Source: JAVBTT01 sp031550325 (GTDB lineage Bacteria > Bacillota > Clostridia > Oscillospirales > UBA929). Taken from it: 45,528 nt of DNA. The stretch is taken from assembly GCA_031550325.1 (NCBI GenBank), contig JAVBOR010000046.1:1-45528 (forward strand). Direction: 5' to 3'. Below the pieces are notes generated by a model. It had not been told where the DNA came from. It ran no database searches and saw nothing but the letters and a program-made list of their open reading frames with translations. Below are positions 32,447 to 40,870 of the stretch, one piece after another. Position numbers and translations under genes: made by a program. Each line of letters begins with the position of its first letter. Position 1 is the first letter of the stretch.

Positions 32447-34630
32447 TTAACTCGTGACGGACTCGGGAAGCGCCGACAGCGCCTCAATCAAAGCGCCCAT
32501 TTCGGCAACAAGCGCGTCATGCTCGGCCAACACCGCTGTCCTGTCCCCCTGCTTCGCGGCCATTTCAAGGCGCTCTGCCCTTTTGCCCACCGCAGTGGCC
32601 TCGATGGCGTAGCTGCTGCCCTTAATGCCGTGAACCTCAATCGCGTAGTCCTGCATCGCGCCGCTGGCCAGATGGCCGGACAGCTTGTCCAGATGACTGG
32701 GCATATGCTTTTGAAAGGACTGAATCACGCGCAGATACTGCTCCTCGCGGCCCTGAAACCGGGCGATACCGGCCTTGACATTGACCCCTTCCACCGTCAT
32801 ATCGGTCAGCTTCGGACACGCATCCGCCCGCGCAACGCTTGGCAGCTCCTTGTCCACGATCCAGGTGCGAAGTGTTTTGTCCAACTTCATCGCGTCAAGC
32901 GGCTTGGATAAAAAGCCCTGAAAGCCATTTTTCAGGAACATCTCCTCTGTGCCGACAACGGCGTTTGCCGTGAGGGCAATGACGGGCACCTTTTGTGCGT
33001 ATGCCGTGCCGATCTCCTCCCGGATCACGCGCACCGTCTCCACGCCATCCATCTCGGGCATCATATGATCCATGAAGATCAGGTCGTAGGGCTCAGCGCC
33101 CGACCGAATGCGCTCCACCGCGTGCGCGCCCCTCGTAACGCACTCGATCTGCAGCCCATAGGGCGCCAGCATCCCCTGCGCGACGTCCAGATTTGTCGAC
33201 ACGTCGTCGACAATCAGCACGCGGCCGGGCGGCAGCTGATAGTCAATCGCGCCATACAGCGTGGGATGCGGCGTCATGTACTGGAAGTTCATCAGCGCCC
33301 GCGCAGTTTTGGCGCCGATTTTGGTCTGACCGACCAATTGCTGGGGAACCAGCACCGAAAACTTGCTGCCCTGCTGATAATCGCTCTCCACCGAGATCGT
33401 GCCGCCCATCATCGTGACCAGATTCTTACAAATGGTCAGGCCGAGGCCTGTCCCTTCAAAGTGGTGATTGACCTTGGTGTCAATCTGACTGTATTTGGCA
33501 AACAGCTTGTCAAAATCCTCCTTGCGGATGCCGACGCCCGTGTCCGAGACGACAAACCTGACCATGCCCTCTGCCGGCTGCCAGAAAATCTGCAGGAGAA
33601 CATGCCCCTCCTGCGTATACTTAAAAGCGTTGCTGAGCAGGTTATTCAGGATTTGCTTCAGGCGCAGCGCGTCTCCAAACAGCTTGGAGGGCAGTTGAGG
33701 ATCGACCTCAACCTTAAAAATGATCGGCTTTGAGCCGATGCGCACGGCGTTGAGCCGCACCGCGTCATTGATAAGACCGGGGACGTCATACGGCGCGTCG
33801 ACAAGCTCGAAGTGGCCCGACTCAATCTTGGAAATGTCCAGAATGTCGTTGATGATGCTCAAAAGCGTGTATCCCGAGGTGTAGATCTTCTCAAAATTAT
33901 CGTACGTCTGCGCGCTGTGCTCCTTGCGAAGCTCCAGCTCGCTCAGCCCGATGATCGCGTTCAGCGGCGTTCTGATCTCATGCGACACGCTGGCCAGGAA
34001 GTCGTCCTTGGCGCGGGACGCGGCCTCGGCTTTATCCTTGGCCCTTTCATACACCCACACATAGAGCTTGACAATCACGCCCAGGACAATGCCGCTGACG
34101 ATGAACGACTGGATGGTGTCGATAAACGACATCATCCTGCTCTCAAAAGCGATCACCGTTTCGGGATAAAAGTACTCCACAACCATGCAGGCCGTACAGC
34201 TCAACAAGTAAAAAACAACCATGATCGCGCAGTCTCTGCCCTTGAGAAGCAAGAACACCAGCACGAGACCAAGGATAAAGAACTCTGTCATGCCGCTCTC
34301 AATCCCACCGCCCGTGAAGTAAGCGATGGGAAACAACACAAAGCCGCACACGGACAGAAGGACGTTGGAGCTGGCCCTGAAATTGTGCAGGGTGTTTCCG
34401 AGAAACATCGACACAATGGAGGTGGCTGCGATCAGCAGGGTGGACAAAGCCGACAAAAGCGGCGCGTCAATCGCAAAAGTCACGATCGCGCCGATCAGGC
34501 CGGCCATCACGCCAAAACAGCACACAAGGTTGAACAGTCGTTCCAGCAAGGGCCGCTCTTCTGAAAACAAATAGTTTGACAGGCCCTGTTGAATCTTGTG
34601 AAACATACTTCGTTTCGCCCTTTCAATCAT
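32447..34630 (-). CDS. Membrane hybrid sensor histidine kinase with receiver and Hpt domains
   Basis: A 727-aa phosphorelay protein. The N-terminal 210 residues hold about six TM helices with no large outside domain. HisKA follows with SVSHEIRTPLN, then HATPase_c (NLLSNAFKY, DTGVGI, GTGLGL), a receiver domain (VLIVDDV; phospho-Asp in FMDHMMPEMDG) and a C-terminal Hpt domain (HGIKGSSYAI). No response regulator gene is adjacent, so its output partner is elsewhere. The start at 34630 lacks a good SD; the ATG at 34606 is an alternative. It is convergent with the ABC exporter. Confidence 0.92.
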   Translation of the reverse strand: MIERAKRSMFHKIQQGLSNYLFSEERPLLERLFNLVCCFGVMAGLIGAIVTFAIDAPLLSALSTLLIAATSIVSMFLGNTLHNFRASSNVLLSVCGFVLFPIAYFTGGGIESGMTEFFILGLVLVFLLLKGRDCAIMVVFYLLSCTACMVVEYFYPETVIAFESRMMSFIDTIQSFIVSGIVLGVIVKLYVWVYERAKDKAEAASRAKDDFLASVSHEIRTPLNAIIGLSELELRKEHSAQTYDNFEKIYTSGYTLLSIINDILDISKIESGHFELVDAPYDVPGLINDAVRLNAVRIGSKPIIFKVEVDPQLPSKLFGDALRLKQILNNLLSNAFKYTQEGHVLLQIFWQPAEGMVRFVVSDTGVGIRKEDFDKLFAKYSQIDTKVNHHFEGTGLGLTICKNLVTMMGGTISVESDYQQGSKFSVLVPQQLVGQTKIGAKTARALMNFQYMTPHPTLYGAIDYQLPPGRVLIVDDVSTNLDVAQGMLAPYGLQIECVTRGAHAVERIRSGAEPYDLIFMDHMMPEMDGVETVRVIREEIGTAYAQKVPVIALTANAVVGTEEMFLKNGFQGFLSKPLDAMKLDKTLRTWIVDKELPSVARADACPKLTDMTVEGVNVKAGIARFQGREEQYLRVIQSFQKHMPSHLDKLSGHLASGAMQDYAIEVHGIKGSSYAIEATAVGKRAERLEMAAKQGDRTAVLAEHDALVAEMGALIEALSALPESVTS

Positions 34631-34710
34631 GGCCTGCGCTTGACTTCTATCTCCAAGGCCATAGTGTTGAAATAAGTTGAACTATTTGTCCGGACGGACG
34701 CCACCAGAAC

Positions 34711-37461
34711 TCATACCTCTCCGGAATTAAAGCCGCAGCATTTTTTGTACTTCTTCCCGCTCCCGCAGGGGCAGGGATCGTTGCGGCCGATTTTCTGCGC
34801 CTGTGTCTTTCGGATGGGGATCTTTTTCGCGCTGGCGTCGCCACCGACGTTCTCAACCATCCCTCTGGCCACCTGCTCGCGCTTGGGCGCGTCTCCCCTG
34901 ACCCGCACAGTATAGATCAGCCGCACGGTGTCATCTCTGATCGAGGCGACCATCTCATCAAACATCGCAAACCCTTCGCGTTTGTACTCCACCACAGGGT
35001 CATTCTGCGCGTAGGCGCGCAAGCCAATGCCCTGCCGCAGCTCATGCATGGCGTCGATGTGATCCATCCACTTCTGGTCGACCATGCGCAGCAGCACAAC
35101 GCGCTCAAGCTCACGCATCATCTGCTCGCCCATTGACGCTTCGCGCTTCGTGTATTTATCCTCAGCCTTTTGATTCAGCCACGCAATGATGTCGTCATTG
35201 GACATCTGGTCAAGCTGGTCAACGGTGAACCTGCCCTCTCCCTTGTCCAGGAAAACACCTTCCCAGGAGGACACAATCTCAAGCATCTGCATGGGATCAA
35301 TGAATTTATGCTCGCCAATGATGCGGTGCACGGAATCGACAATGCATCCCTCTATCATGCTGAGGATATAGTTATGCAGATTTTCGCCGTCAAGCACCTT
35401 CTTGCGCTGCCCATAGATGATCTCACGCTGCTTATTCATTACATCGTCATATTCAAGCACAGTCTTGCGTGTCTGGAAGTGGCGCGATTCCACACGCCGT
35501 TGCGCGCGTTCAATTGCGTCGGACAACATTTTTTGGTCGATGGGCGTATCCTCGTCGAGACCCAGCGTATCCAGGAGTCCCATGACGCGGGACGTGCCGA
35601 AAAGACGCATCAGGTCATCGTCCATAGCAATGAAAAACTTTGATGCGCCGGGGTCGCCCTGACGCCCTGCGCGGCCGCGCAGCTGGTTGTCAATGCGCCG
35701 CGATTCATGGCGTTCCGTGCCTATGATAAACAGGCCTCCGGCCAAGCGAACTTTGTCGGCCTCTTCGGCAATCGAAGCCTTATAGCGGTTGAGCAGCTCA
35801 ATAAACTGCCTGCGGGCCTCCAGGATCTCCCCGTTGTCGGTTTCGGCGTACCCCGTGGCTTCGACAATGATCTCCTCGGCAAACCCGGTCTTGCGCAAAT
35901 CGGCGCGCGCGAGGTATTCGGCGTTGCCGCCGAGCATGATGTCGGTGCCGCGTCCGGCCATGTTGGTGGCGATCGTCACGGCGCCGAGGTGGCCGGCCTG
36001 CGCGACTATTTCGGCTTCCTTTTCATGGTGCTTGGCGTTGAGCACGACATGCTTTACGCCCTCTTTTTTGAGAAGCGACGAGAGCTGCTCGCTCTTTTCA
36101 ATAGAAATCGTACCAACAAGCACGGGCTGTCCGCGCTGGGAGCACTCTTTGACCTGACGGATAATCGCGCGTATTTTGCCGTCCTGGCTCTTATACACCG
36201 CGTCGGACATGTCGTCGCGAACCATGGGACGGTTGGTGGGGATGACAATGACGTCGAGCTTGTAAATCTCGCCGAACTCCTCCTCCTCCGTCAGCGCGGT
36301 ACCGGTCATGCCGGAGAGCTTGGCGTACAGCCTGAAGTAGTTTTGGAAGGTGATCGTGGCAAGCGTTTTGCTCTCGCGCTCCACCGTGACCCCCTCTTTG
36401 GACTCGATGGCCTGATGCAGTCCCTCAGAGTACCGTCTGCCAATCATCAGACGGCCCGTGAACTCGTCCACGATGATCACTTCGCCGTCCCTGACCACGT
36501 AATCAATGTCGCGCTGCATGATGCCGCGCGCGCGGATAGCCTGGTTGATGTGGTGATACAGCGTCGTATTATCCGCTTCCGCCAGGTTTTCCACGCCGAA
36601 ATACTGCTCGGCCTTGGCGACGCCCGACGCGGTCAGCGTGGCGGTACGGGCTTTTTCGTCCACAATGTAGTCGCCGTCAAAGTCATCGTGCTCTTCCTTG
36701 GTGTCAAGCTCTTTGACGCGCATGACCTTAAGCCTGGCTGCAAAGGCGTCGGCCTTTGCATACAGGTCGGTCGATTTATCGCCCTGTCCGGAAATAATCA
36801 GCGGCGTGCGCGCCTCATCGATCAAAATGGAGTCAACCTCATCGACGATCGCGAAGGCGTGGCCGCGCTGCACCATGTCGGATTTGTAGATGGCCATATT
36901 GTCCCTGAGGTAATCAAAGCCAAACTCGTTGTTGGTGCCGTAGGTGATGTCGGCCGCATAGGCCGCAGTGCGCTCCTGCGAGTCGATTCCGTGCACAATC
37001 AGTCCCACGGACAGACCCAGCCAGCGGTAAATCTTGCCCATCCACTCGCTTTGGTAGCGCGCGAGATAATCGTTGACCGTGACAATATGAACGCCGTTGC
37101 CGGTCAAGGCGTTGACATAGGCCGTCAGCGCGGCGGTGAGGGTTTTGCCCTCGCCCGTTTTCATTTCGGCGATCCGGCCCTGATGCAGCACAAGCGCGCC
37201 GATAAGCTGGACGCGAAAAGGCCGCTGCCCAATCACGCGCACAGAGGCTTCCCGCACCGTGGCCAGCGCCTCGGGCAGAAGATCGTCCAGCGACTCTCCG
37301 GCGGACAGCCGGCTCCTGAACTGCGCGGTTTTTCCCCTGAGCTGCGCGTCGGACAGCTTCTTGTATTCTTCTTCAAGCGCCTCAACCTCATTGACAATAG
37401 GGTCAATGCGCTTAAGCTCCCGTGATGAATGCGTTCCGAATACGGCAGTAAAAATTGACAT
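34711..37461 (-). CDS. secA: Preprotein translocase ATPase SecA
   Basis: SecA drives protein export through SecYEG (916 aa). DEAD motor motifs are clear: MKTGEGKTL, VDEVDSILIDEA and TNMAGRGTDI. The C-terminal SEC-C zinc motif (CPCGSGKKYKKCC) is intact, which is used for SecB or ribosome contact. I set the start at the ATG at 37461 after GGGAGG; an in-frame ATG 12 codons upstream lacks an SD. secA is divergent from prfB here, whereas secA-prfB in tandem is common in Firmicutes. Confidence 0.98.
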   Translation of the reverse strand: MSIFTAVFGTHSSRELKRIDPIVNEVEALEEEYKKLSDAQLRGKTAQFRSRLSAGESLDDLLPEALATVREASVRVIGQRPFRVQLIGALVLHQGRIAEMKTGEGKTLTAALTAYVNALTGNGVHIVTVNDYLARYQSEWMGKIYRWLGLSVGLIVHGIDSQERTAAYAADITYGTNNEFGFDYLRDNMAIYKSDMVQRGHAFAIVDEVDSILIDEARTPLIISGQGDKSTDLYAKADAFAARLKVMRVKELDTKEEHDDFDGDYIVDEKARTATLTASGVAKAEQYFGVENLAEADNTTLYHHINQAIRARGIMQRDIDYVVRDGEVIIVDEFTGRLMIGRRYSEGLHQAIESKEGVTVERESKTLATITFQNYFRLYAKLSGMTGTALTEEEEFGEIYKLDVIVIPTNRPMVRDDMSDAVYKSQDGKIRAIIRQVKECSQRGQPVLVGTISIEKSEQLSSLLKKEGVKHVVLNAKHHEKEAEIVAQAGHLGAVTIATNMAGRGTDIMLGGNAEYLARADLRKTGFAEEIIVEATGYAETDNGEILEARRQFIELLNRYKASIAEEADKVRLAGGLFIIGTERHESRRIDNQLRGRAGRQGDPGASKFFIAMDDDLMRLFGTSRVMGLLDTLGLDEDTPIDQKMLSDAIERAQRRVESRHFQTRKTVLEYDDVMNKQREIIYGQRKKVLDGENLHNYILSMIEGCIVDSVHRIIGEHKFIDPMQMLEIVSSWEGVFLDKGEGRFTVDQLDQMSNDDIIAWLNQKAEDKYTKREASMGEQMMRELERVVLLRMVDQKWMDHIDAMHELRQGIGLRAYAQNDPVVEYKREGFAMFDEMVASIRDDTVRLIYTVRVRGDAPKREQVARGMVENVGGDASAKKIPIRKTQAQKIGRNDPCPCGSGKKYKKCCGFNSGEV

Positions 37462-37498
37462 GTTAACCTCCCATATGGTTCCCTGGAATCTCTTCATC

Positions 37499-37526
37499 AG
37501 TATACCACTTTTTTCACGATTTCCAA
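37499..37526 (-). promoter_or_regulatory. Sigma-A promoter of secA
   Basis: On the minus strand TTGGAA (37521-37526) and TATACT (37499-37504) are 16 bases apart. Confidence 0.7.
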
Positions 37527-37544
37527 GACAAATTTTTAATTCAC

Positions 37545-37573
37545 TTTACAATATACGCCTTGTTGGTTATAAT
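37545..37573 (+). promoter_or_regulatory. Sigma-A promoter of prfB
   Basis: TTTACA (37545-37550) and TATAAT (37568-37573) are 17 bases apart. Confidence 0.8.
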
Positions 37574-37594
37574 CGACTGCGGAGGGATCTGTGC

Positions 37595-38719
37595 ATGATC
37601 ATTGAATTTGACGACTATAAACAAAAGCTGCTCGCGCTTGAGCCGACTCTCGCCGAGCTCCGGCGCGGCTTAAATATGGACGGCGCGCTGGCGCAACTCG
37701 AAGAGCTGGAGGATGAAACCGCCGCCGAGGGGTTTTGGAACGACCTGGAGCGCTCGCAGGTTGTGCTGCGCGACACCAAGCGCCTAAAGGAAAAAATAGG
37801 CGCCTACCGCAATCTGCACAGCTCCTGGGAGGACCTGACCGTTCTGCGCCAGCTCGGCCAGGAGGAGCAGGATCCGACGCTGCTGGCCGAACTTGTCCAG
37901 GGCTACGGCAAGCTCGTTGCCGCGCTGGAACAGGCGCGGCTTTCCACTCTGCTCGGCGGCGAATATGACGCCAGCAGCGCGATTTTGAGCTTTCACGCCG
38001 GCGCGGGCGGCACCGAGGCGCAGGACTGGACGCAAATGCTTGTGCGCATGTACACGCGCTGGGCCGAACGCCATGGGTTTTCCTGCCGCATGCTGGATTT
38101 TCTCGACGGCGACGAGGCCGGCCTCAAAAGCGCCGTGCTGCTCATCGAAGGCGTGAATGTCTATGGGTTTCTCAAGGGCGAGCACGGCGTGCACCGCCTG
38201 GTGCGCATTTCGCCCTTTGTCAGCTCGGGCCGAAGGCACACCTCGTTTGCCGCGCTTGAGGTCATGCCGGAAATTACCGACGACGCGGTCATTGAAATCC
38301 GCGACGAGGATCTGCAGGTCGACACCTACCGTTCGGGCGGCAAGGGCGGCCAGCACGTCAACAAAACCGAAAGCGCGATCCGCATCACACATGTCCCCAG
38401 CGGCGTTGTCGTCGCCTGCCAGAACGAGCGCAGCCAGCATCAAAACCGCGAGGTGGCCATGCGCATGCTCCGCTCCAAGCTCGCGGAGATCAAAGAGCGC
38501 GAGCATCTGAGCAAGGTTGAGGACATCAAGGGCGAGCAAAAGGCCATCGAATGGGGCAGTCAGATCAGGTCCTACACCTTTATGCCGTACACTCTGGCCA
38601 AAGACCATCGAACGGGCTTTGAGTCCGGAAACATCGGCGCGACGATGGACGGCGACCTCGACGGCTTTATCTCGGCCTACCTCACCGCTGCCGCCACAGG
38701 CGTTTGGGCCGCAAAGTAG
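37595..38719 (+). CDS. prfB: Peptide chain release factor 2
   Basis: RF2 reads UGA and UAA stop codons. The 374-aa protein has the GGQ motif (SGGKGGQHVNKTESA) and the RF2 tripeptide SPF in RISPFVSSGRR, which separates it from RF1. The ATG at 37595 follows GGAGGGATC. Unlike most RF2 genes, there is no in-frame UGA near codon 25 and no internal SD, so the autoregulatory +1 frameshift is absent. A small Cys-rich gene follows after three bases. Confidence 0.97.
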   Translation: MIIEFDDYKQKLLALEPTLAELRRGLNMDGALAQLEELEDETAAEGFWNDLERSQVVLRDTKRLKEKIGAYRNLHSSWEDLTVLRQLGQEEQDPTLLAELVQGYGKLVAALEQARLSTLLGGEYDASSAILSFHAGAGGTEAQDWTQMLVRMYTRWAERHGFSCRMLDFLDGDEAGLKSAVLLIEGVNVYGFLKGEHGVHRLVRISPFVSSGRRHTSFAALEVMPEITDDAVIEIRDEDLQVDTYRSGGKGGQHVNKTESAIRITHVPSGVVVACQNERSQHQNREVAMRMLRSKLAEIKEREHLSKVEDIKGEQKAIEWGSQIRSYTFMPYTLAKDHRTGFESGNIGATMDGDLDGFISAYLTAAATGVWAAK

Positions 38720-38722
38720 GCC

Positions 38723-38956
38723 ATGGGGTACGATTTTGTCCAAAACAGGCGCTGCGAGTTTTTCCCCTGCCACGCCACAAGCGACCCGGAAAACTTTAAC
38801 TGCCTGTTCTGCTTTTGTCCGCTCTATCCATACGACCGCTGTGGCGGACACTTTTCGCGCACGGCAGACCATCTGAAAGACTGTTCGGATTGCCTTTTTC
38901 CCCATGTCGACTATCCGGGCGTCATGAACAGGCTCAAGCTCTTTCAGGGCCTCTGA
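38723..38956 (+). CDS. Small cysteine-rich metal-binding protein
   Basis: A 77-aa protein with eight Cys residues (C11, C16, C27, C30, C32 and more), and the patterns FNCLFCFCPLYPYDRCGG and CSDCLFPH. This resembles the Pfam cysteine-rich small domain (zf-like), whose function is unknown; a metal or cluster site is likely. It starts three bases after the prfB stop and depends on that transcript; its SD is weak, so translation may be coupled. I am fairly sure that it is real because of the Cys pattern. Confidence 0.75.
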   Translation: MGYDFVQNRRCEFFPCHATSDPENFNCLFCFCPLYPYDRCGGHFSRTADHLKDCSDCLFPHVDYPGVMNRLKLFQGL

Positions 38957-38975
38957 CACCGGACAGTCCAAACCG

Positions 38976-39003
38976 CAAACAAACAAACAAACAAACAAAC
39001 AAA
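38976..39003. repeat. Tetranucleotide microsatellite (CAAA)7
   Basis: Seven perfect tandem CAAA units lie 19 bases after the stop of the Cys-rich gene and just before the hairpin at 39014-39050. It is non-coding in the accepted annotation. Confidence 0.95.
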
Positions 39004-39010
39004 CAAGAAA

Positions 39011-39053
39011 TCCGCAAGGGTTTCCCGAAATGAATCCGGGAAACCCTTGCGAT
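39011..39053. repeat. Intergenic mosaic repeat, copy F (m3 hairpin only)
   Basis: GCAAGGGTTTC (39014-39024) pairs with GAAACCCTTGC (39040-39050) around the family loop. It lies between the convergent Cys-rich gene and rsmI and can end both transcripts. On the minus strand it is followed by TTTCTTGTTTG. Confidence 0.8.
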
Positions 39054-39070
39054 TATTTTGACAGCCTGTG

Positions 39071-39943
39071 TCAGGGCTCCTCGTCGGCCCGCGCGCCGTC
39101 CTGCCGGGCAGAGTCTTCGTTTGGCAGCCTGTTCAGTGCCTCGTACAGCTCGCGGCGGGACAGCCCTTCGCTCTGCGCTGCCTCGCGCGACGCGTCGCGC
39201 ACGCTCATCCCCTGCTCAATTAGCGTCCGTGCGTGCCGCACCGCTTTGTCCAGGTCGGGTTCAGACGGGGCGGCTGCGCCCTCCACCACCAGCGCAAACT
39301 CGCCGCGCGGCGGCGTCAGCGCAAAGTAATCCAGCGCCTCCAGCAGCGTGGTGTTGAGTGTCTGTTCATAGAACTTGGTTATCTCCCGGCAAATGGTCAC
39401 GCGGCGATTGCCCAGCGCGCCAAGCAGATCGCCCAGCGTGTTTACAAGCTTGTGCGGCGCCTCATAGAACACCATCGCGCGCCGCTCTCCCACCAATGAC
39501 TGCAGATGCTCCCGCCGCGCTTTTCGCGCCGTAGATAAAAACCCCTCAAAGCAGAATCTGCCGTGATAGAGCGGGGAAAGCGCCACAGCGCACGTCAGCG
39601 CGCACGCACCTGGAACGGCGAACACCTCAATGCCCTGGTCGCCGCACAAGGTCACAAGCGCTCCGCCGGGGTCGCTGATGGCCGGCATGCCCGCGTCGGT
39701 GACCAGCGCGCAGCTCTCGCCAGACAGAAGCCGCCCAATGATGTTCTCGCCCGCGTGGGCGCTGTTGTGCTCATAGTAACTGACCAACTGCTTGTGAATG
39801 TCAAAATGCGTCAGCAGACCGCGCGTCACTCGCGTGTCCTCCGCGGCGATAAAGTCCACGTCGCGCAGGGTCTGCGCTGCCCGCGGCGAAAAATCACCCA
39901 AATTGCCGATCGGCGTGCCCACCAGAAATAGCTTGCCTGCCAC
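39071..39943 (-). CDS. rsmI: 16S rRNA 2'-O-ribose C1402 methyltransferase RsmI
   Basis: RsmI methylates C1402 of 16S rRNA (290 aa). The tetrapyrrole-methylase-like fold is shown by LFLVGTPIGNLGD at the start, AAEDTRVTRGLL and TDAGMPAISDPG. The GTG at 39943 is preceded by GGGAGGG with good spacing. It is alone on the minus strand, with repeat copies on both sides. Confidence 0.95.
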   Translation of the reverse strand: MAGKLFLVGTPIGNLGDFSPRAAQTLRDVDFIAAEDTRVTRGLLTHFDIHKQLVSYYEHNSAHAGENIIGRLLSGESCALVTDAGMPAISDPGGALVTLCGDQGIEVFAVPGACALTCAVALSPLYHGRFCFEGFLSTARKARREHLQSLVGERRAMVFYEAPHKLVNTLGDLLGALGNRRVTICREITKFYEQTLNTTLLEALDYFALTPPRGEFALVVEGAAAPSEPDLDKAVRHARTLIEQGMSVRDASREAAQSEGLSRRELYEALNRLPNEDSARQDGARADEEP

Positions 39944-39977
39944 GGCGCATCCCTCCCGATTAAGCCCAATAGTAAAG

Positions 39978-40254
39978 TCGAGGCGGCCGGTCGGCCGCCT
40001 CGAGAGGCTGTCAAAAAAAAGCGGACTCGCATCTGCGTCCTTTTTCGGTTTTTGCGTCGAGCCTGACGCCTTAGGCGGCAGGCTCCTGCTGGACCGAAAA
40101 CCGAAAAAGGCTAAACCACAATGCTTTCACGGATTCACTCCAGGAAAGCATTTCTCTGCAAACCGCCTCGGCGGTTTGCTCCAAGCCCCGCTTTGTCAAA
40201 GAACTTTCGCTCTGTGATTGTCTAAGTCGAGGCGGCCAGCGGTCGCCTCGACTT
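39978..40254. repeat. Intergenic mosaic repeat, copy G
   Basis: The copy is bounded by two similar hairpins: TCGAGGCGGCC with its complement (39978-40003), and AAGTCGAGGCG with CGCCTCGACTT (40224-40254). Inside are the core, closed by perfect 14-bp arms (40039-40052 and 40097-40110), m3 (AATGCTTTC/GAAAGCATT, 40120-40152), m2 (40158-40179) and a degraded m1 (about 40195-40222). The module order is the mirror of copy B. It fills the gap between the ferredoxin 3' end and the rsmI start; nothing else is seen there. Confidence 0.85.
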
Positions 40255-40261
40255 CAAAAAG

Positions 40262-40432
40262 CTACTGCTGTTTCGGAGCGTCCACCGGACAAACGGTCGC
40301 GCAGGCGCCACACTCCACACAGACATCGGCGTCAATGTCATACTTGCTGTCCCCGGCCGAAATGCAGCTCACCGGACATTCCGGCTCACACGCGCCGCAG
40401 CTGATGCAATCATCCGTAATGATATAGGCCAT
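40262..40432 (-). CDS. 2[4Fe-4S] ferredoxin
   Basis: A short gene of 56 aa. Two CX2CX2CX3C motifs are present, CISCGACEPECPV and CVECGACATVCPV, each binding a [4Fe-4S] cluster. This is the classic clostridial-type low-potential electron carrier, a likely partner of hydrogenase and pyruvate:ferredoxin oxidoreductase. The start MAYIITDDC is typical. The ATG at 40432 is preceded by AAAGGAGGTG. A promoter is at 40460-40487, and copy G follows as terminator. Confidence 0.97.
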   Translation of the reverse strand: MAYIITDDCISCGACEPECPVSCISAGDSKYDIDADVCVECGACATVCPVDAPKQQ

Positions 40433-40459
40433 TTGAAAACACCTCCTTTAGTCCTCATA

Positions 40460-40487
40460 ATTTTAACATGATTTTCAGAAAATGCAA
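40460..40487 (-). promoter_or_regulatory. Promoter of the ferredoxin gene
   Basis: On the minus strand TTGCAT (40482-40487) and TAAAAT (40460-40465) are 16 bases apart, with a TG extension before the -10. Confidence 0.65.
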
Positions 40488-40580
40488 GCAAAAATATTCT
40501 TCCGGCGCGTCATCGTCAGGCTCTTCGTCCGGTATGCTTTTGACCAAAAGGGGCATACTTCGGGTAAAGGATGTGTTGAA

Positions 40581-40745
40581 ATGAACAAGCATCGTTTTCA
40601 GTCCGACATGGAAGCCGCATGGGAACTCAGGCCCTTTACCGACGCCACCCCTGGGACAAAATCCCACCCTCACCGTTTTGGCAGCGGCCAAAAAAAGTCC
40701 GAAAAAGAGAGCAATCCTTCAAAAACGAAAGAACCTGGGAGGTAG
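40581..40745 (+). CDS. Small hypothetical protein, Lys/Ser-rich C-terminus
   Basis: A 54-aa reading frame from the ATG at 40581, with AAAGGA nine bases upstream. The N-terminal half (FQSDMEAAWELRPFTDAT) has a normal amino acid mix; the C-terminal half is rich in Lys, Ser and Glu and probably disordered. The stop codon lies inside the loop of an intrinsic terminator (40737-40757), which supports an independent short transcript. I do not recognise the family. A frame extended to 40482 exists but has no SD. Confidence 0.5.
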   Translation: MNKHRFQSDMEAAWELRPFTDATPGTKSHPHRFGSGQKKSEKESNPSKTKEPGR

Positions 40746-40757
40746 TCTCCCTTTTTT
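40737..40757 (+). terminator. Intrinsic terminator after the small gene
   Basis: GGGAG, five loop bases that include the stop codon of the small gene, CTCCC, then seven T. It insulates the ctsR promoter. Confidence 0.85.
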
Positions 40758-40766
40758 TATCTTTTT

Positions 40767-40783
40767 GGTCAGAATAGATCAAA
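40767..40783 (+). promoter_or_regulatory. CtsR heptad box 1 (degenerate)
   Basis: GGTCAGA-ATA-GATCAAA: two heptads three bases apart, matching the CtsR pattern with two changes. It lies just upstream of the -35 element of ctsR. Confidence 0.7.
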
Positions 40784-40791
40784 TTTAAGCT

Positions 40792-40820
40792 TTGACCTGT
40801 TTTTCCTGGCGGGGTATAAT
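40792..40820 (+). promoter_or_regulatory. Sigma-A promoter of the ctsR operon
   Basis: TTGACC (40792-40797) and TATAAT (40815-40820) are 17 bases apart. The -35 lies within an inverted CtsR heptad (TTTGACC, 40791-40797). Confidence 0.88.
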
Positions 40821-40822
40821 TA

Positions 40823-40855
40823 GGTCAACAAAGGTCAAAATCAGTAATGGTCAAA
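40823..40855 (+). promoter_or_regulatory. CtsR operator box 2 plus an extra heptad
   Basis: GGTCAAC-AAA-GGTCAAA (40823-40839) is a near-perfect CtsR site over the expected transcription start. A third heptad GGTCAAA lies at 40849-40855. Together with box 1 this points to strong autorepression by CtsR. Confidence 0.92.
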
Positions 40856-40870
40856 CGAGGGGGTTCTTTT

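Noticed and set aside
35707..37425. A 572-codon plus-strand frame opposite secA
   Set aside because: secA motifs are intact on the other strand and the plus frame has an antisense composition.
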